Shown here: in pieces, positions 51,521 to 59,752 of the stretch
Layout of the letters: each line of letters opens with the position of its first letter
How positions within the stretch are numbered: the first letter of the stretch is position 1
Assembly: GCA_964618455.1 (NCBI GenBank)
Contig: CAZUAQ010000007.1
Span: forward strand, 86,537 to 150,536
Length of the DNA: 64,000 nt
DNA from: CAZUAQ01 sp964618455
Lineage (GTDB): Bacteria; Planctomycetota; Phycisphaerae; UBA1845; PWPN01
Direction of reading: 5' to 3'
Made by a program: the position numbers and the translations under genes
Notes under the pieces: model-generated
What the model was told of the DNA's origin: nothing
Database searches by the model: none
The model's input: only the letters and a program-made list of their open reading frames with translations

Positions 51521-51532
51521 CCGTTTGGTTGA
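51517..51532. promoter_or_regulatory. Operator copy 2 (overlaps the -35 of the arsR promoter)
   Basis: Perfect palindrome TCAACC-GTTT-GGTTGA, arms identical to copy 1. Confidence 0.75.
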
Positions 51533-51549
51533 ATATCATGTAGAAGATC

Positions 51550-52143
51550 CTAGGGGCGGTTCCCAGCCTGATCCTGCGGAATAAGGTCCGCAAACTGCCA
51601 CTCCTGTCGTCCCTCGGAAAAGTCAGCCACGGCGGTGGGATGGTAGTTCGGCAAGGAGCCACGGTAGGACAATTCTCGCACGATAAGTTTCCCGCCAGCC
51701 CATTCCATTCGAAAGTTGTTCATTGACGCGCTGTCATTGTTGATGAGATAAGGTTCCCCCGGAAGAGGCTCTTCGCTGTCAGCTTCATAGATGTTGAATG
51801 TGTAGATATGAGGAGAAGCTCTAAAGAATCGGGGCTTGGATTCCATGACCACGCAACGGTACTTTCCATCTGGAGACTCTGAACTCGCGTGAATCGAGAC
51901 TTTGGGCGGCAATAGTGTCAGTACAACAAACAGTGCGAAACAAGCTATGATCAACAGGCAGATGGCGTAAGCGAACCAGTAAAGTCGCTTCATCCAGATT
52001 CGAAATTGCGTGGCCCAGCTTTCATGTCCCGGACGATCGCCGAGTGAAGATTTTGATCCATTGTATAATGATTGCATCATGATCGTACGATGAGATCGGG
52101 ACCGCGTTTTGAGAAGTCTTACTTTATCCTTCTCAATCATCAA
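51550..52143 (-). CDS. Hypothetical single-span membrane protein
   Basis: Up to 197 residues; the real start is uncertain and could be the ATG at 52143, 52080 or 51993. There is one strong membrane helix (WFAYAICLLIIACFALFVVL) followed by an exported domain with beta-strand character (DGKYRCVVMESKPRFF, IYTFNIYEADSEEPLPGEP, ADFSEGRQEWQFADLIP). I do not recognise the family. Base composition is less GC-rich than its neighbours, and it lies beside an AT-rich gene-free stretch, which suggests recent acquisition or decay. Confidence 0.5.
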   Translation of the reverse strand: MMIEKDKVRLLKTRSRSHRTIMMQSLYNGSKSSLGDRPGHESWATQFRIWMKRLYWFAYAICLLIIACFALFVVLTLLPPKVSIHASSESPDGKYRCVVMESKPRFFRASPHIYTFNIYEADSEEPLPGEPYLINNDSASMNNFRMEWAGGKLIVRELSYRGSLPNYHPTAVADFSEGRQEWQFADLIPQDQAGNRP

Positions 52144-52602
52144 TTAACCTTTACTCTATTATACTTTACAAAAGTTTAAATTACTTTTAATAAAACTAAG
52201 ATGAATTGATTGTGAGTGAGTATCGCTGTGACTCCATGCATCTTCATGGCTGTGACGAGACGGACATCGTGAGCGGCTCGACAAAGGTTATTCGTATTAA
52301 GGAGGATTCTCATTCGCCGCGGCCTTCATAGACGCCTTCCCCGCTGTCATCAGCGATGTGGTTTGCAGGGAGTCCCTTACTGTGTCAACGCGTCGCCGTG
52401 AGAAATCGATTCTAGGCATTTTGTCGATCTTCTACAGCACCCATGCTTAGGTCGAACGGTTAGTTCCCAACTTCTCCTCCATCGCTTCCATGGCCAGCTT
52501 GTCGGGCGCCATCAGACCCATTCCATAAGCCCGATCGACCAGCAGCTTCCCAGCTTCAGGCAGGCTGCCGAGTAAACGTGGTCGCTAATGGTGGCCCCCC
52601 GA
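52144..52602. other. AT-rich gene-free island with a possible gene relict
   Basis: The left 150 bases are the most AT-rich of this part of the window. At the right end the minus strand (52447-52570) can be read as a GC-rich protein tail without its beginning, e.g. LVDRAYGMGLMAPDKLAMEA, ending in TAA, preceded by a stop; it may be the relict of a lost gene. No complete gene seen. Confidence 0.4.
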
Positions 52603-53829
52603 TCAGAATTCCTTGGGGAAGTCGACTTTCGTGCCGGTTAGCTTGGCCTTGCGGGCGTGGTCGTAGGCTTCGTTGTACTGTCCGGCGACGACGTCCCAGC
52701 ACACGACCTCGTCGAGGTAGCGTTCGAGGCGGCTGCCGAGGTCCATGCGGAGCCCTTCGTTGCAGGCGAGCTGGACCACGGCGTCCTTGAGCATCTTCTT
52801 GTTCGTGAACAGCAGGCCGCCGCCGCTCTCCAGCGTCTGGGCGGTCAGGCCTTCCACCGGGGCGGTGGTCACGTACGGCTTGTTCAGGGCGATGATGCGG
52901 GCGAGCGTGCCGGACTGCGTTTCGTCGGTGCTGGGCAGCACGATGAAGTCGCACACCGCCATCATCTTGTAGTAGTTCTCGCCGCGCGGGATGAACTCGT
53001 AGTAGTGGGCCATCTCCTTCGATTCGAGAAGCTGCACCTCGGCCTTGTACTTCTCGTAGTTCGCCTTGTCGTTCGGATCGCGCATGGCCCCGGCGGCGAG
53101 CAGGTCCCAGTCCTGCCCGGTGCGCTCGTGAATTTCGTGCTCAATCTCTTCCCACATGCTGGTCAGGATATCCCAGCGCTTGTTGGACTGAATCCAGCCG
53201 ATCAGCCCGACGAGGTGTTTGGACAGGTGCCTGACCTTGTCGAGACCGAGGTCTATACGCAACTGCGGCACTTCGTCGACACTGAACCGCCGGTCGGAAC
53301 GCGCCCCGTGGGGGATGATCATGATGTTCGTCGGCGTCTTCCAACCGCGGCCGGGAAAGTTCCAGTCGAGCCGCCACTTCTGGTACGCGCACTTGAAGAG
53401 CACGACGTCCGCCGCCTCGCACATCTTGTAGACGAAGTCGGCTTCGGAGTCGCGCATGCGGCCGTGGACGGTGTGCGGCTCGACAATGGTGGGAAAGTCG
53501 CTGATGGCATCGAGCAGGTCGATGAAGCCTTCATTGTTGTCGCCCTGGCCGCGCGCGTCATGATACTCGTAGAGACCGTACTCGTGCTGAATGTGGACGG
53601 CATAGGGCTTGAGTTCACTGAGCTTGTTCGCGACGGGCCGCCACCACTTGCGGTCTTTCATGTCGATCAGCGGGAAGACGCCTTCGCCGCCGCCGTCGGT
53701 GTGGCTGATGACGAGCACGTCGCGGTCCGGGTTGTGCTTCTGGATGAACTCGCGCGCCTCCTCGCAGAACGTACCGATTCCGCAAAGTCGCGGCGGATAG
53801 CTGGATATCATCACGATCGGTGCCGACAT
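52603..53829 (-). CDS. GT4-like glycosyltransferase
   Basis: A 408-residue GT-B-type glycosyltransferase. Starts with the donor-fold segment VMISSYPPRLCGIGTFCEEA, which closely parallels the start of the adjacent larger enzyme (IGTYLPRRCGIATFTSDLAEA), so the pair share a subfamily. Further segments: VHIQHEYGLYEYHD, HTVHGRMRDSEAD, IIPHGARSDRRF, and VLPSTDETQSGTLARIIALNKPYV (shown in part). The donor and product are unknown. Its gene follows the bifunctional one with 93 bases between, the likely same transcript. Confidence 0.8.
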   Translation of the reverse strand: MSAPIVMISSYPPRLCGIGTFCEEAREFIQKHNPDRDVLVISHTDGGGEGVFPLIDMKDRKWWRPVANKLSELKPYAVHIQHEYGLYEYHDARGQGDNNEGFIDLLDAISDFPTIVEPHTVHGRMRDSEADFVYKMCEAADVVLFKCAYQKWRLDWNFPGRGWKTPTNIMIIPHGARSDRRFSVDEVPQLRIDLGLDKVRHLSKHLVGLIGWIQSNKRWDILTSMWEEIEHEIHERTGQDWDLLAAGAMRDPNDKANYEKYKAEVQLLESKEMAHYYEFIPRGENYYKMMAVCDFIVLPSTDETQSGTLARIIALNKPYVTTAPVEGLTAQTLESGGGLLFTNKKMLKDAVVQLACNEGLRMDLGSRLERYLDEVVCWDVVAGQYNEAYDHARKAKLTGTKVDFPKEF

Positions 53830-53922
53830 AAACGGTCTCCCACAAAAAGATGACAGCTCGAACGCAGGGATGATAGATGTTCCTGCGGTTCTGTCCAGCC
53901 CTCCGGATCGGGCGGGGAGCCT

Positions 53923-56268
53923 TCAGGTGGCGGTGGACATGGTCCCCCCGGCGGACTTGGTGCCCGCGGAAGAGGAGCCATCGGGCAGCGCATCCTCCTC
54001 CTTGATGCGCAAGGTCTGGTGACTCGCCTGGATCAGGAAGGTCAGCAGGCTGATCAGCCAGGCCAGCGTGGACTCGGCGCCTTCGTTCTGGTTCGCCCCC
54101 TCGGCCATGAGCCCGTCGCGACATCCGCCGGTGGCGAAGTCATATACCGCCACGTCCAGATCGTTGCGCCCGAGGAACCACTCGAGCGCCCGGCGGGACT
54201 CGATCAGCCAGAACTCGTCGTTCGTCGCACGGTAGGCCTCGGCACAGGCGTAAGTCATCTGGGAGGCTTCGATGGGCTGCTGATCGAAAAGGGCTCTCTG
54301 CCCGCCCGCCGGGAACCATCCGCCATTGCCCACGAAGGAATAGTGGCCGCGCTCGTGGCGCTGCACGTCCGAAAGCCAGCGCAAACTGCGCAGGCCGAGT
54401 TCGCGCATGTCGCCATGTGGAATCCACGTGCCCGAGAGAATGAGCGCGTGGGCGAGCGTCGCGTTGGAATAGGTCAGGGTGTCATCACACCAGGGCCAGT
54501 CGTCGCGGACGTTGGCGAGGAAGCGTTCGTAGAGACGCTCCGCCAGGACTTCACGCAATCGGCGAACGCCGGCATCGCCTCCGAGTTTTTCGAGATAGGC
54601 ATGAATGCCCAGCAGGGCGTAGGCGATCGCGCGGGGATGCTCGAACTGCTCGACGGCCCCGATGGCCTGCTGGAACAACCGGATGGAGTGCGCGGTCTGA
54701 GCCTTGTTGGCCGAATGCGAGGCCATCACGCCGAGGCCCCAGAGGGCGCGGCTGTGGCTGTCTTCGCTGCCGATCTCATCGAGCCATCGGCGGTCGTAGG
54801 CCATGAAATTGCGGAACCGACCGGTCTTCGGGTCGAGGGCGTGCTGGAGATACGCCAGATACACCGATGCGAGGTCGTCCACTTCGCTGGATTCGAAGAG
54901 CTGCTGATACAGAGCGCACACGACCAACGCGCGACCGTTGTCGTCCACACAGTAACCATGAAGGCGGTCTGCCGTGGAGTAGATGGCGTGTTGAATCAAT
55001 CCCGTGTCGTCCGTCATGGTTCGCAGGTGACGCAGGTCGACCTCGGGAAGCTCCTCCGCCCGTGCGACGCGCTTCCGCTTGCCGGTGACCTTCGGACGAT
55101 GGGATCGTTGCTGAAGGGCCTCCTGGGCCAGGAGGAGGTAGTTCCGCGCCACCTGCTTCCAGACCATGTCGCGGCAGAACGTGTACGCCCGCTTGCGGAT
55201 CTGGTGGCGCTCCGTGTCGTTGTCGAAGAGTTGGATCACGCCGTCGGCGAGGGCCTGGGCGTCCTGAAACGGGACGAGCACGCCGCGACCATCGTCAAGC
55301 AGCTCCTGGGCATGCCAGTAGGGGGTCGACACGATGGACTTGCCTGCCCCGGCGGCGTAGGCCAGTGTGCCGGAGGTGATCTGCTCCTCGTTGAGGTAAG
55401 GCGTCACGTAGAGGTCGGCGGCGCCGATATACTCGACCAGTTCATTCAATTCGACAAACTGGTTGCGGAACCGGACGTTATCGGTGATGCCGAGATCTGC
55501 GACGCGGCGTTGAAGACTCGTGCGATAAGCTTCGCCGAACTGCTTCTTGAGATGGGGGTGCGTCGCGCCGAGCACGATGTAGAGCGTGTCCGGGTACTTC
55601 TCCACGATGGCGGGCATCGCCTCGATCATGAACTCGACACCCTTGTTCGGCGAGAGGAGGCCGAAGGTCAGGATGATGCGGCGGCCTTCCGCCTTGAACT
55701 GGTCCTTGTAGTAATTGGAGTCGACGAACGGGACATCGGGGATACCGTGAGGAATGAAGGCGATGCGTTCCTCCGGGACACCGTAGATCTCCTGCAGCAT
55801 GCGCTTGCCGCGGTGACTCATGACCACGAGGTAGTCGGACAGTTTCCACAACTCATCCATGACGCGGCGCTGCTCTTCGTTCGGCTGGCGCAGGACGGTG
55901 TGCAGCGTCGTGAGAATCGGTACGTGCAATTCGCGAAGCAGCCGCAGAATGTGCGCCCCGGCCGGCCCGCCGAAGATACCGAACTCGTGCTGCAGGACCA
56001 CGGCATTGGCCTGGCTGCCGATGATGAAATCGGCGGCGAGGCGATACTCGCTCTGCACCTGCGCGCGTATCTGGAACTGGACTCGGTCGGGATAGCGATA
56101 GCCCTCGGGAACGTCGTCCATCGCGACGGCGTAGACATCTCCGCTGCCGATCTCCTCGGCGAGCGCTTCGGCCAGGTCACTGGTGAAAGTGGCGATGCCG
56201 CAGCGACGCGGCAGGTAAGTTCCGATGACGGCGATCTTCTTGAGGTTCAGTGGTGATACAGGCGGCAT
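53923..56268 (-). CDS. Glycosyltransferase fused to a C-terminal toroid-like (six-hairpin) domain
   Basis: About 781 residues. The ATG at 56268 fits GGAGG 10 bases upstream; the GTG at 56277 would sit on the ribosome site. Residues 1-385 are a GT4 enzyme (IGTYLPRRCGIATFTSDLAEA, VLQHEFGIFGGPAG, HTVLRQPNEEQ, FIPHGIPDVPF, FGLLSPNKGVEF, YIGAADLYVTPYLNEEQITSG). Residues about 420-755 are repeated helical hairpins with Trp/Tyr-rich loops (HALDPKTGRFRNFMAYDRRW, SEDSHSRALWGLG, NATLAHALILSG, EAYRATNDEFWL), the pattern of an alpha/alpha-toroid glycosidase-like domain. Such a fusion suggests both making and trimming, or binding, of the same glycan. First gene of the pair. Confidence 0.8.
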   Translation of the reverse strand: MPPVSPLNLKKIAVIGTYLPRRCGIATFTSDLAEALAEEIGSGDVYAVAMDDVPEGYRYPDRVQFQIRAQVQSEYRLAADFIIGSQANAVVLQHEFGIFGGPAGAHILRLLRELHVPILTTLHTVLRQPNEEQRRVMDELWKLSDYLVVMSHRGKRMLQEIYGVPEERIAFIPHGIPDVPFVDSNYYKDQFKAEGRRIILTFGLLSPNKGVEFMIEAMPAIVEKYPDTLYIVLGATHPHLKKQFGEAYRTSLQRRVADLGITDNVRFRNQFVELNELVEYIGAADLYVTPYLNEEQITSGTLAYAAGAGKSIVSTPYWHAQELLDDGRGVLVPFQDAQALADGVIQLFDNDTERHQIRKRAYTFCRDMVWKQVARNYLLLAQEALQQRSHRPKVTGKRKRVARAEELPEVDLRHLRTMTDDTGLIQHAIYSTADRLHGYCVDDNGRALVVCALYQQLFESSEVDDLASVYLAYLQHALDPKTGRFRNFMAYDRRWLDEIGSEDSHSRALWGLGVMASHSANKAQTAHSIRLFQQAIGAVEQFEHPRAIAYALLGIHAYLEKLGGDAGVRRLREVLAERLYERFLANVRDDWPWCDDTLTYSNATLAHALILSGTWIPHGDMRELGLRSLRWLSDVQRHERGHYSFVGNGGWFPAGGQRALFDQQPIEASQMTYACAEAYRATNDEFWLIESRRALEWFLGRNDLDVAVYDFATGGCRDGLMAEGANQNEGAESTLAWLISLLTFLIQASHQTLRIKEEDALPDGSSSAGTKSAGGTMSTAT

Positions 56269-56631
56269 ACCGGTCACTCCTCCGTGTCGTCACGGTATCA
56301 CGCAGCGTGGTCGCGGTTGGGTACTGGAGGATGAGCATATCCGCGAGCAGAGGGAAACGCTACGCTGTCCTGTCCATTATATCGACAACCTCATGGTGGT
56401 GCCTGATGCTCGTGCGCGTGGAACCGGTCGGTGGAAGCAAAAAAAAGGCGGAGTGAGGGGCCGGACACCTTCGCCCATCACTCCGCCGCACTGTTACGCA
56501 CAGCGCTCACATGATTCGTGCACCCGAAGGCGGATTACTCCCAAGACTCCAGAAATTCACGCTCCATTCGAATCATCCGCCTATCGGGTGGGATCCGTCG
56601 CATCGATGATCGCCGATGCGACGGCCAGGTT
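56269..56631. other. Gene-free region between Hsp20 and the glycosyltransferase pair
   Basis: Contains the hsp20 terminator (56439-56487) and, directly after the hsp20 stop, a strong inverted repeat (CCGTCGCATCG 56595-56605 and CGATGCGACGG 56614-56624, 8-base loop). The promoter of the glycosyltransferase pair must lie in the left 170 bases; none was clear. Confidence 0.5.
56439..56487 (-). terminator. Rho-independent terminator of hsp20
   Basis: On the minus strand GGCGGAGTGA/TCACTCCGCC arms (56478-56487 and 56447-56456) are followed by eight T residues (A8 at 56439-56446 on the plus strand). The intervening loop is 21 bases and can pair further. Confidence 0.85.
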
Positions 56632-57057
56632 TTACTGCACCGCGACCTTTCGCGGCTTGGCTTCCTCGCGGGTCGGAACGCGAAGTCTGAGCAGGCCGTC
56701 CTTCAACTCGGCAGTGACCTTCTCGCCGTCCGCGGTCTGGGGCAGCCGGAACGATCGTTCGAGCTTGCCGACATAACGCTCGCGGACGTGGTAGTTTTCC
56801 TGCGTTTCTTCGTTTTCCGACTTGTGCTCCGCCGTGATGGTGAGCACATTGTTCTCGACGGTGATGTCGATGCCGTCCTTGCTCATGCCGGGCAGTTCGG
56901 CCTCGATGACGAAACCGCCGTCATCTTCGCGAACATCGGCACGGAACAGCGCCGCTTTCGGGCCGCCGTTGTGGGTTGCCCACCGGTCGAAGTTGTCAAA
57001 CATCTCGTCGATCGCACGCAAGGGATTCGTGGCTCGGGCAAATCGTACTGGCAACAT
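56632..57057 (-). CDS. Small heat-shock protein (Hsp20/alpha-crystallin)
   Basis: A 141-residue holdase chaperone. The alpha-crystallin domain spans about 38-130: FRADVREDDGGFVIEAELPGMSKDGI (partly shown), NNVLTITAEH, VRERYVGKLERSFRLPQT and KDGLLRLRVPT (with the core Gly-Val-Leu replaced by Gly-Leu-Leu). It prevents aggregation of unfolding proteins. Start at 57057 with a perfect AAGGAGGT site. Expression should come from the sigma-54-type promoter at 57144-57160, giving a leader of about 75 bases; a strong terminator closes the unit. Confidence 0.92.
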   Translation of the reverse strand: MLPVRFARATNPLRAIDEMFDNFDRWATHNGGPKAALFRADVREDDGGFVIEAELPGMSKDGIDITVENNVLTITAEHKSENEETQENYHVRERYVGKLERSFRLPQTADGEKVTAELKDGLLRLRVPTREEAKPRKVAVQ

Positions 57058-57370
57058 CGCAGTGACCTCCTTTTTATCTTGATTCCTGCTAATTGTCCTT
57101 TTCCGGCAGTTCTCGATAGCTTCTGCCGCTCGCCAATACTTAAAGCAAACGCCGTGCCAGAGCGCTGCCTGATTTGTAAGTCACTTTTGGGAAATGGTTT
57201 ACGTGGATATTTGCGTAATGGTGTCGATTCGGAGATCTGCCAAACTGACATGGGTTGCCGAGGAGAGGGTGTCGTAAGTCATTTTTTAGCAATGCTTTAG
57301 AGTCGGCCATGCGGAAATGGCGGGCCTGGAAAAGCGATCCATATCGTCGGGGGAAGGTCCAGATTTGGAT
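57058..57370. other. Regulatory region upstream of hsp20
   Basis: Contains the sigma-54-type promoter. Upstream of it (57161-57370) is where an enhancer-binding protein would bind; I could not see a clear palindrome. No CIRCE element was found. Confidence 0.5.
57144..57160 (-). promoter_or_regulatory. Sigma-54 (-24/-12) promoter of hsp20
   Basis: On the minus strand CTGGCACG (57153-57160), four bases, TTGCT (57144-57148). It matches the YTGGCACG-N4-TTGCW consensus completely. Transcription would start near 57133. Confidence 0.75.
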
Positions 57371-58165
57371 CTAATCCAGGCGAAGGGTCAGGCATTTGGC
57401 GGCGCCGCCACTCTTGATGTACTCGGTGAGATTGACGGAATGGACCTGGAAACCCCACCCGCTGAGGTCGTGGCTCAACCGCGTGCATCCAGCCGGGACG
57501 ACCACGTGCCGGTCGATGCAGACCGCGTTGCATCCGAAGCGGGCGGCGTCGGCTTCGGCGACCTCGATTCGCTCGGGTACGTTCTGCTCGATGACTCGAC
57601 GGGCATACTCGTCGAAAGCTCCGGGATAGTAGATCAGACGTCCGTCGCTCAACGGGCAGAAGCAGGTGTCGAGGTGGTAGAAGCGCGGATCGACCAGTTG
57701 CAGCGAGAGCACGCGATGGTCGACGATCCCGGCCACGGCGTTGTGCGAGGCGATCTCGCTGCGAAAGTGATACCCGGCGAAGAGATGGTCGCCGCACCAC
57801 AGGGCGTCGCCGGCGCCTTCGAAATGAATCTCCTCCGGCAATTCCGTCACGCGATACCCGTGAGCTGTGAACCATGTCTTGAAAACGGGCTCTTCGCCGC
57901 TGCGCACCGGGAACTTGAATCGCGAGAGGATAACGTCGCGTCCATGCATGAGTCCGGCGTTGGCGGTGAAGACGAGGTCGGGCAGGTGCGGTTCGGGATC
58001 GACACACTCGATCTTCGCGCCACACTCGTCGGTAATGACGCGAGTCAGATGTTCCCATTGTGCCATGGCCAGCGACGGATCCGCCCCGTGCAGACGCGAC
58101 ATCCAGGGATTGATTTCATACTCGATGCCGTAGTACTTCGGTGGGCACATCAACAGCGTGGCCAT
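57371..58165 (-). CDS. Amidinotransferase/dimethylargininase-like hydrolase
   Basis: A 264-residue enzyme of the guanidino-group modifying superfamily (ADI/DDAH/AGAT). The catalytic set is recognisable: the substrate loop PDLVFTANAGL (63-72), Glu116 and Asp120 in FEGAGDAL, His164 in YHLDTCFCPL and nucleophile Cys258 in GGAAKCLTL. It probably hydrolyses an arginine-like guanidine (arginine, methylarginine or a conjugate). Size fits the short DDAH type, not full ADI. It starts 3 bases after the GT2 stop, with its ribosome site inside the GT2 gene, so it belongs to the HldE-like/GT2 operon. A role on a glycan or nucleotide-sugar is possible. Confidence 0.85.
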   Translation of the reverse strand: MATLLMCPPKYYGIEYEINPWMSRLHGADPSLAMAQWEHLTRVITDECGAKIECVDPEPHLPDLVFTANAGLMHGRDVILSRFKFPVRSGEEPVFKTWFTAHGYRVTELPEEIHFEGAGDALWCGDHLFAGYHFRSEIASHNAVAGIVDHRVLSLQLVDPRFYHLDTCFCPLSDGRLIYYPGAFDEYARRVIEQNVPERIEVAEADAARFGCNAVCIDRHVVVPAGCTRLSHDLSGWGFQVHSVNLTEYIKSGGAAKCLTLRLD

Positions 58166-58168
58166 GGT

Positions 58169-59752
58169 TCATACTCCGGGAGTTCGCCGCAACATGAGTC
58201 GCGTGCTGCCCACGAATGTATCGAATCGATCAATGGTCCATCCGGCGGACGCGGCTGAGGATGCGAGATCGGCGGCGCTGAGGACGTCCGCGCCGGGTAA
58301 GAAGCGCGACGGGGGTTGATAACACACGACGAGGTGATGGTAGCGTGCCGCCGATGGTTCGCCATCTCGTGCTTCGCGGAAGATCGAACGCGGATCGGCC
58401 AGTTTTTCCAGATGGGCGGCGAGGGCGACGGGCCTGCCGGTTATGTGGTCGTGTGAAGACAAGGCGTTGCGTTCCGCGCCTGTCAGATGGGTCAGTGGTT
58501 GAATCTTACCCGTTTCGGGCCAGATCTGTTCGATGTCACGGAGCATGCGGGGGTTCACGATCTCGCTGGTGGGCAGCGCATCGATCCTCCTTTGCAGGTC
58601 GCGCGTGTCAGGTCTGGTCCATCGGGGTACATCGACCGCATTGCAGGCCCCGTGGACGTGTTGCGCGGAGCATGCCAGGAGGTCGAGAAGGTCGCGTGAG
58701 AGTTCGCGACAGAACGCGCAAACCTTGGCTAACGTGGCGTCCACATGGTCCGACCACACGGGGACGGTCCCAGCCTCTGATGGGCCCGGATCACCAGACC
58801 ATTGGGCGAGATCACGGCGCACCGCCTGTCCCAATATCCCATGAGTTTCGTCAAGCACACCGATCGCCGCATTCAATATCTGAACTTCGTGACGTCGTCG
58901 ATCCTCGGGCGAAAGCAGGGGGCGTCGAGAATGAAGTGATTTCAGGTCCATCACCAGGTGATGGAAATAGAGGAGTAAGGAGAGGTAAATCAGTTCTTCA
59001 CAGCCGCGTGCGAGACTCCTCGCGAGTGTTGTCAGTGCGTATTCGCGGTTGATGTCGAGCTTGCGAATCAAGCCCGCGTAGCGATCCATATGCTGCTTCT
59101 GGCGGTACTCGGAGTACTTCCACCGCAGGTTGAGCAGACTGAGTGTGTCGTCACTTCGGTAATGCGTGGCAGCGGCGGCGGGCTCGTAGAACAGGTCGAA
59201 ACCGGCGTCGCGGAGACGCTGGCAAAGATCGCTGTCCTCGTAGTAGTTCAGGTCATCGCGATAGCCGCCCACCGCCAACAGCGCGTTGCGATCGAAGATC
59301 ACTTCGCTGACAAGCATGAACGGATTACGCAACGGCGCATCGCCCCAGTGGTGCGGCATGTGCAAGGCCCGCCAGGCATCGGCGGGGGAGAGCACGCGCT
59401 CCCGCGTACAACCCTGGATTCCCGCCACCTGCTCCTCGCGCCTTGCCGCCAAGCGTTCCAGCCACTCCGGTTCGAGCACGACATCACTGTCGCAGCTCGC
59501 CAGCCACCGGTGCCGGGCGTGAAGGATGGCTTCGTTGCGGGCCGCGCCGAGCGTATCGCCCTGTTGCACGATGACCGGAAGCCCCGTCTCGCGCGCGACC
59601 TCCATGGTCCGGTCGCCGCTGCGCGGATCCGCCAGGATAAAGAGTTCATCGGGAGCACGCGTCTGTTCGCGGATGGAGGCGATGCAGTCGGCGAGCGTTG
59701 CCTCGGCGTTGCGTGCCGGAACATACATCGAAATGGGATCACGCGTGCCCAT
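58169..59752 (-). CDS. GT2-family glycosyltransferase with long C-terminal extension
   Basis: A 527-residue protein. The GT-A domain (about 1-230) has MYVPARNAEATLADCIASI, the nucleotide-binding region GDTLGAARNEAI, the DxD-type metal site SCDSDVVLEPEW, GGYRDDLNYYEDSDLC (acceptor/ED motif) and YEPAAAATHYR. It needs a nucleotide-sugar. Residues 230-527 are mostly helical, unlike other GT2 enzymes I know (EYALTTLARSLARGCEELIYL, LSREARDGEPSA-like end), with a C-terminal part that could be a methyltransferase-like remnant (YHHLVVCYQPPSRFLPGADV). It overlaps the HldE-like gene by 14 bases and precedes the amidinohydrolase gene by 3. Confidence 0.8.
   Translation of the reverse strand: MGTRDPISMYVPARNAEATLADCIASIREQTRAPDELFILADPRSGDRTMEVARETGLPVIVQQGDTLGAARNEAILHARHRWLASCDSDVVLEPEWLERLAARREEQVAGIQGCTRERVLSPADAWRALHMPHHWGDAPLRNPFMLVSEVIFDRNALLAVGGYRDDLNYYEDSDLCQRLRDAGFDLFYEPAAAATHYRSDDTLSLLNLRWKYSEYRQKQHMDRYAGLIRKLDINREYALTTLARSLARGCEELIYLSLLLYFHHLVMDLKSLHSRRPLLSPEDRRRHEVQILNAAIGVLDETHGILGQAVRRDLAQWSGDPGPSEAGTVPVWSDHVDATLAKVCAFCRELSRDLLDLLACSAQHVHGACNAVDVPRWTRPDTRDLQRRIDALPTSEIVNPRMLRDIEQIWPETGKIQPLTHLTGAERNALSSHDHITGRPVALAAHLEKLADPRSIFREARDGEPSAARYHHLVVCYQPPSRFLPGADVLSAADLASSAASAGWTIDRFDTFVGSTRLMLRRTPGV

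Noticed and set aside
54019..56256. A 745-codon plus-strand open frame opposite the glycosyltransferase-toroid gene
   Set aside because: Antisense shadow of a real coding sequence with clear GT4 motifs; no independent motif.
57058..57370. CIRCE/HrcA control of hsp20
   Set aside because: No TTAGCACTC-N9-GAGTGCTAA-like repeat was found; a sigma-54-type promoter was found instead.
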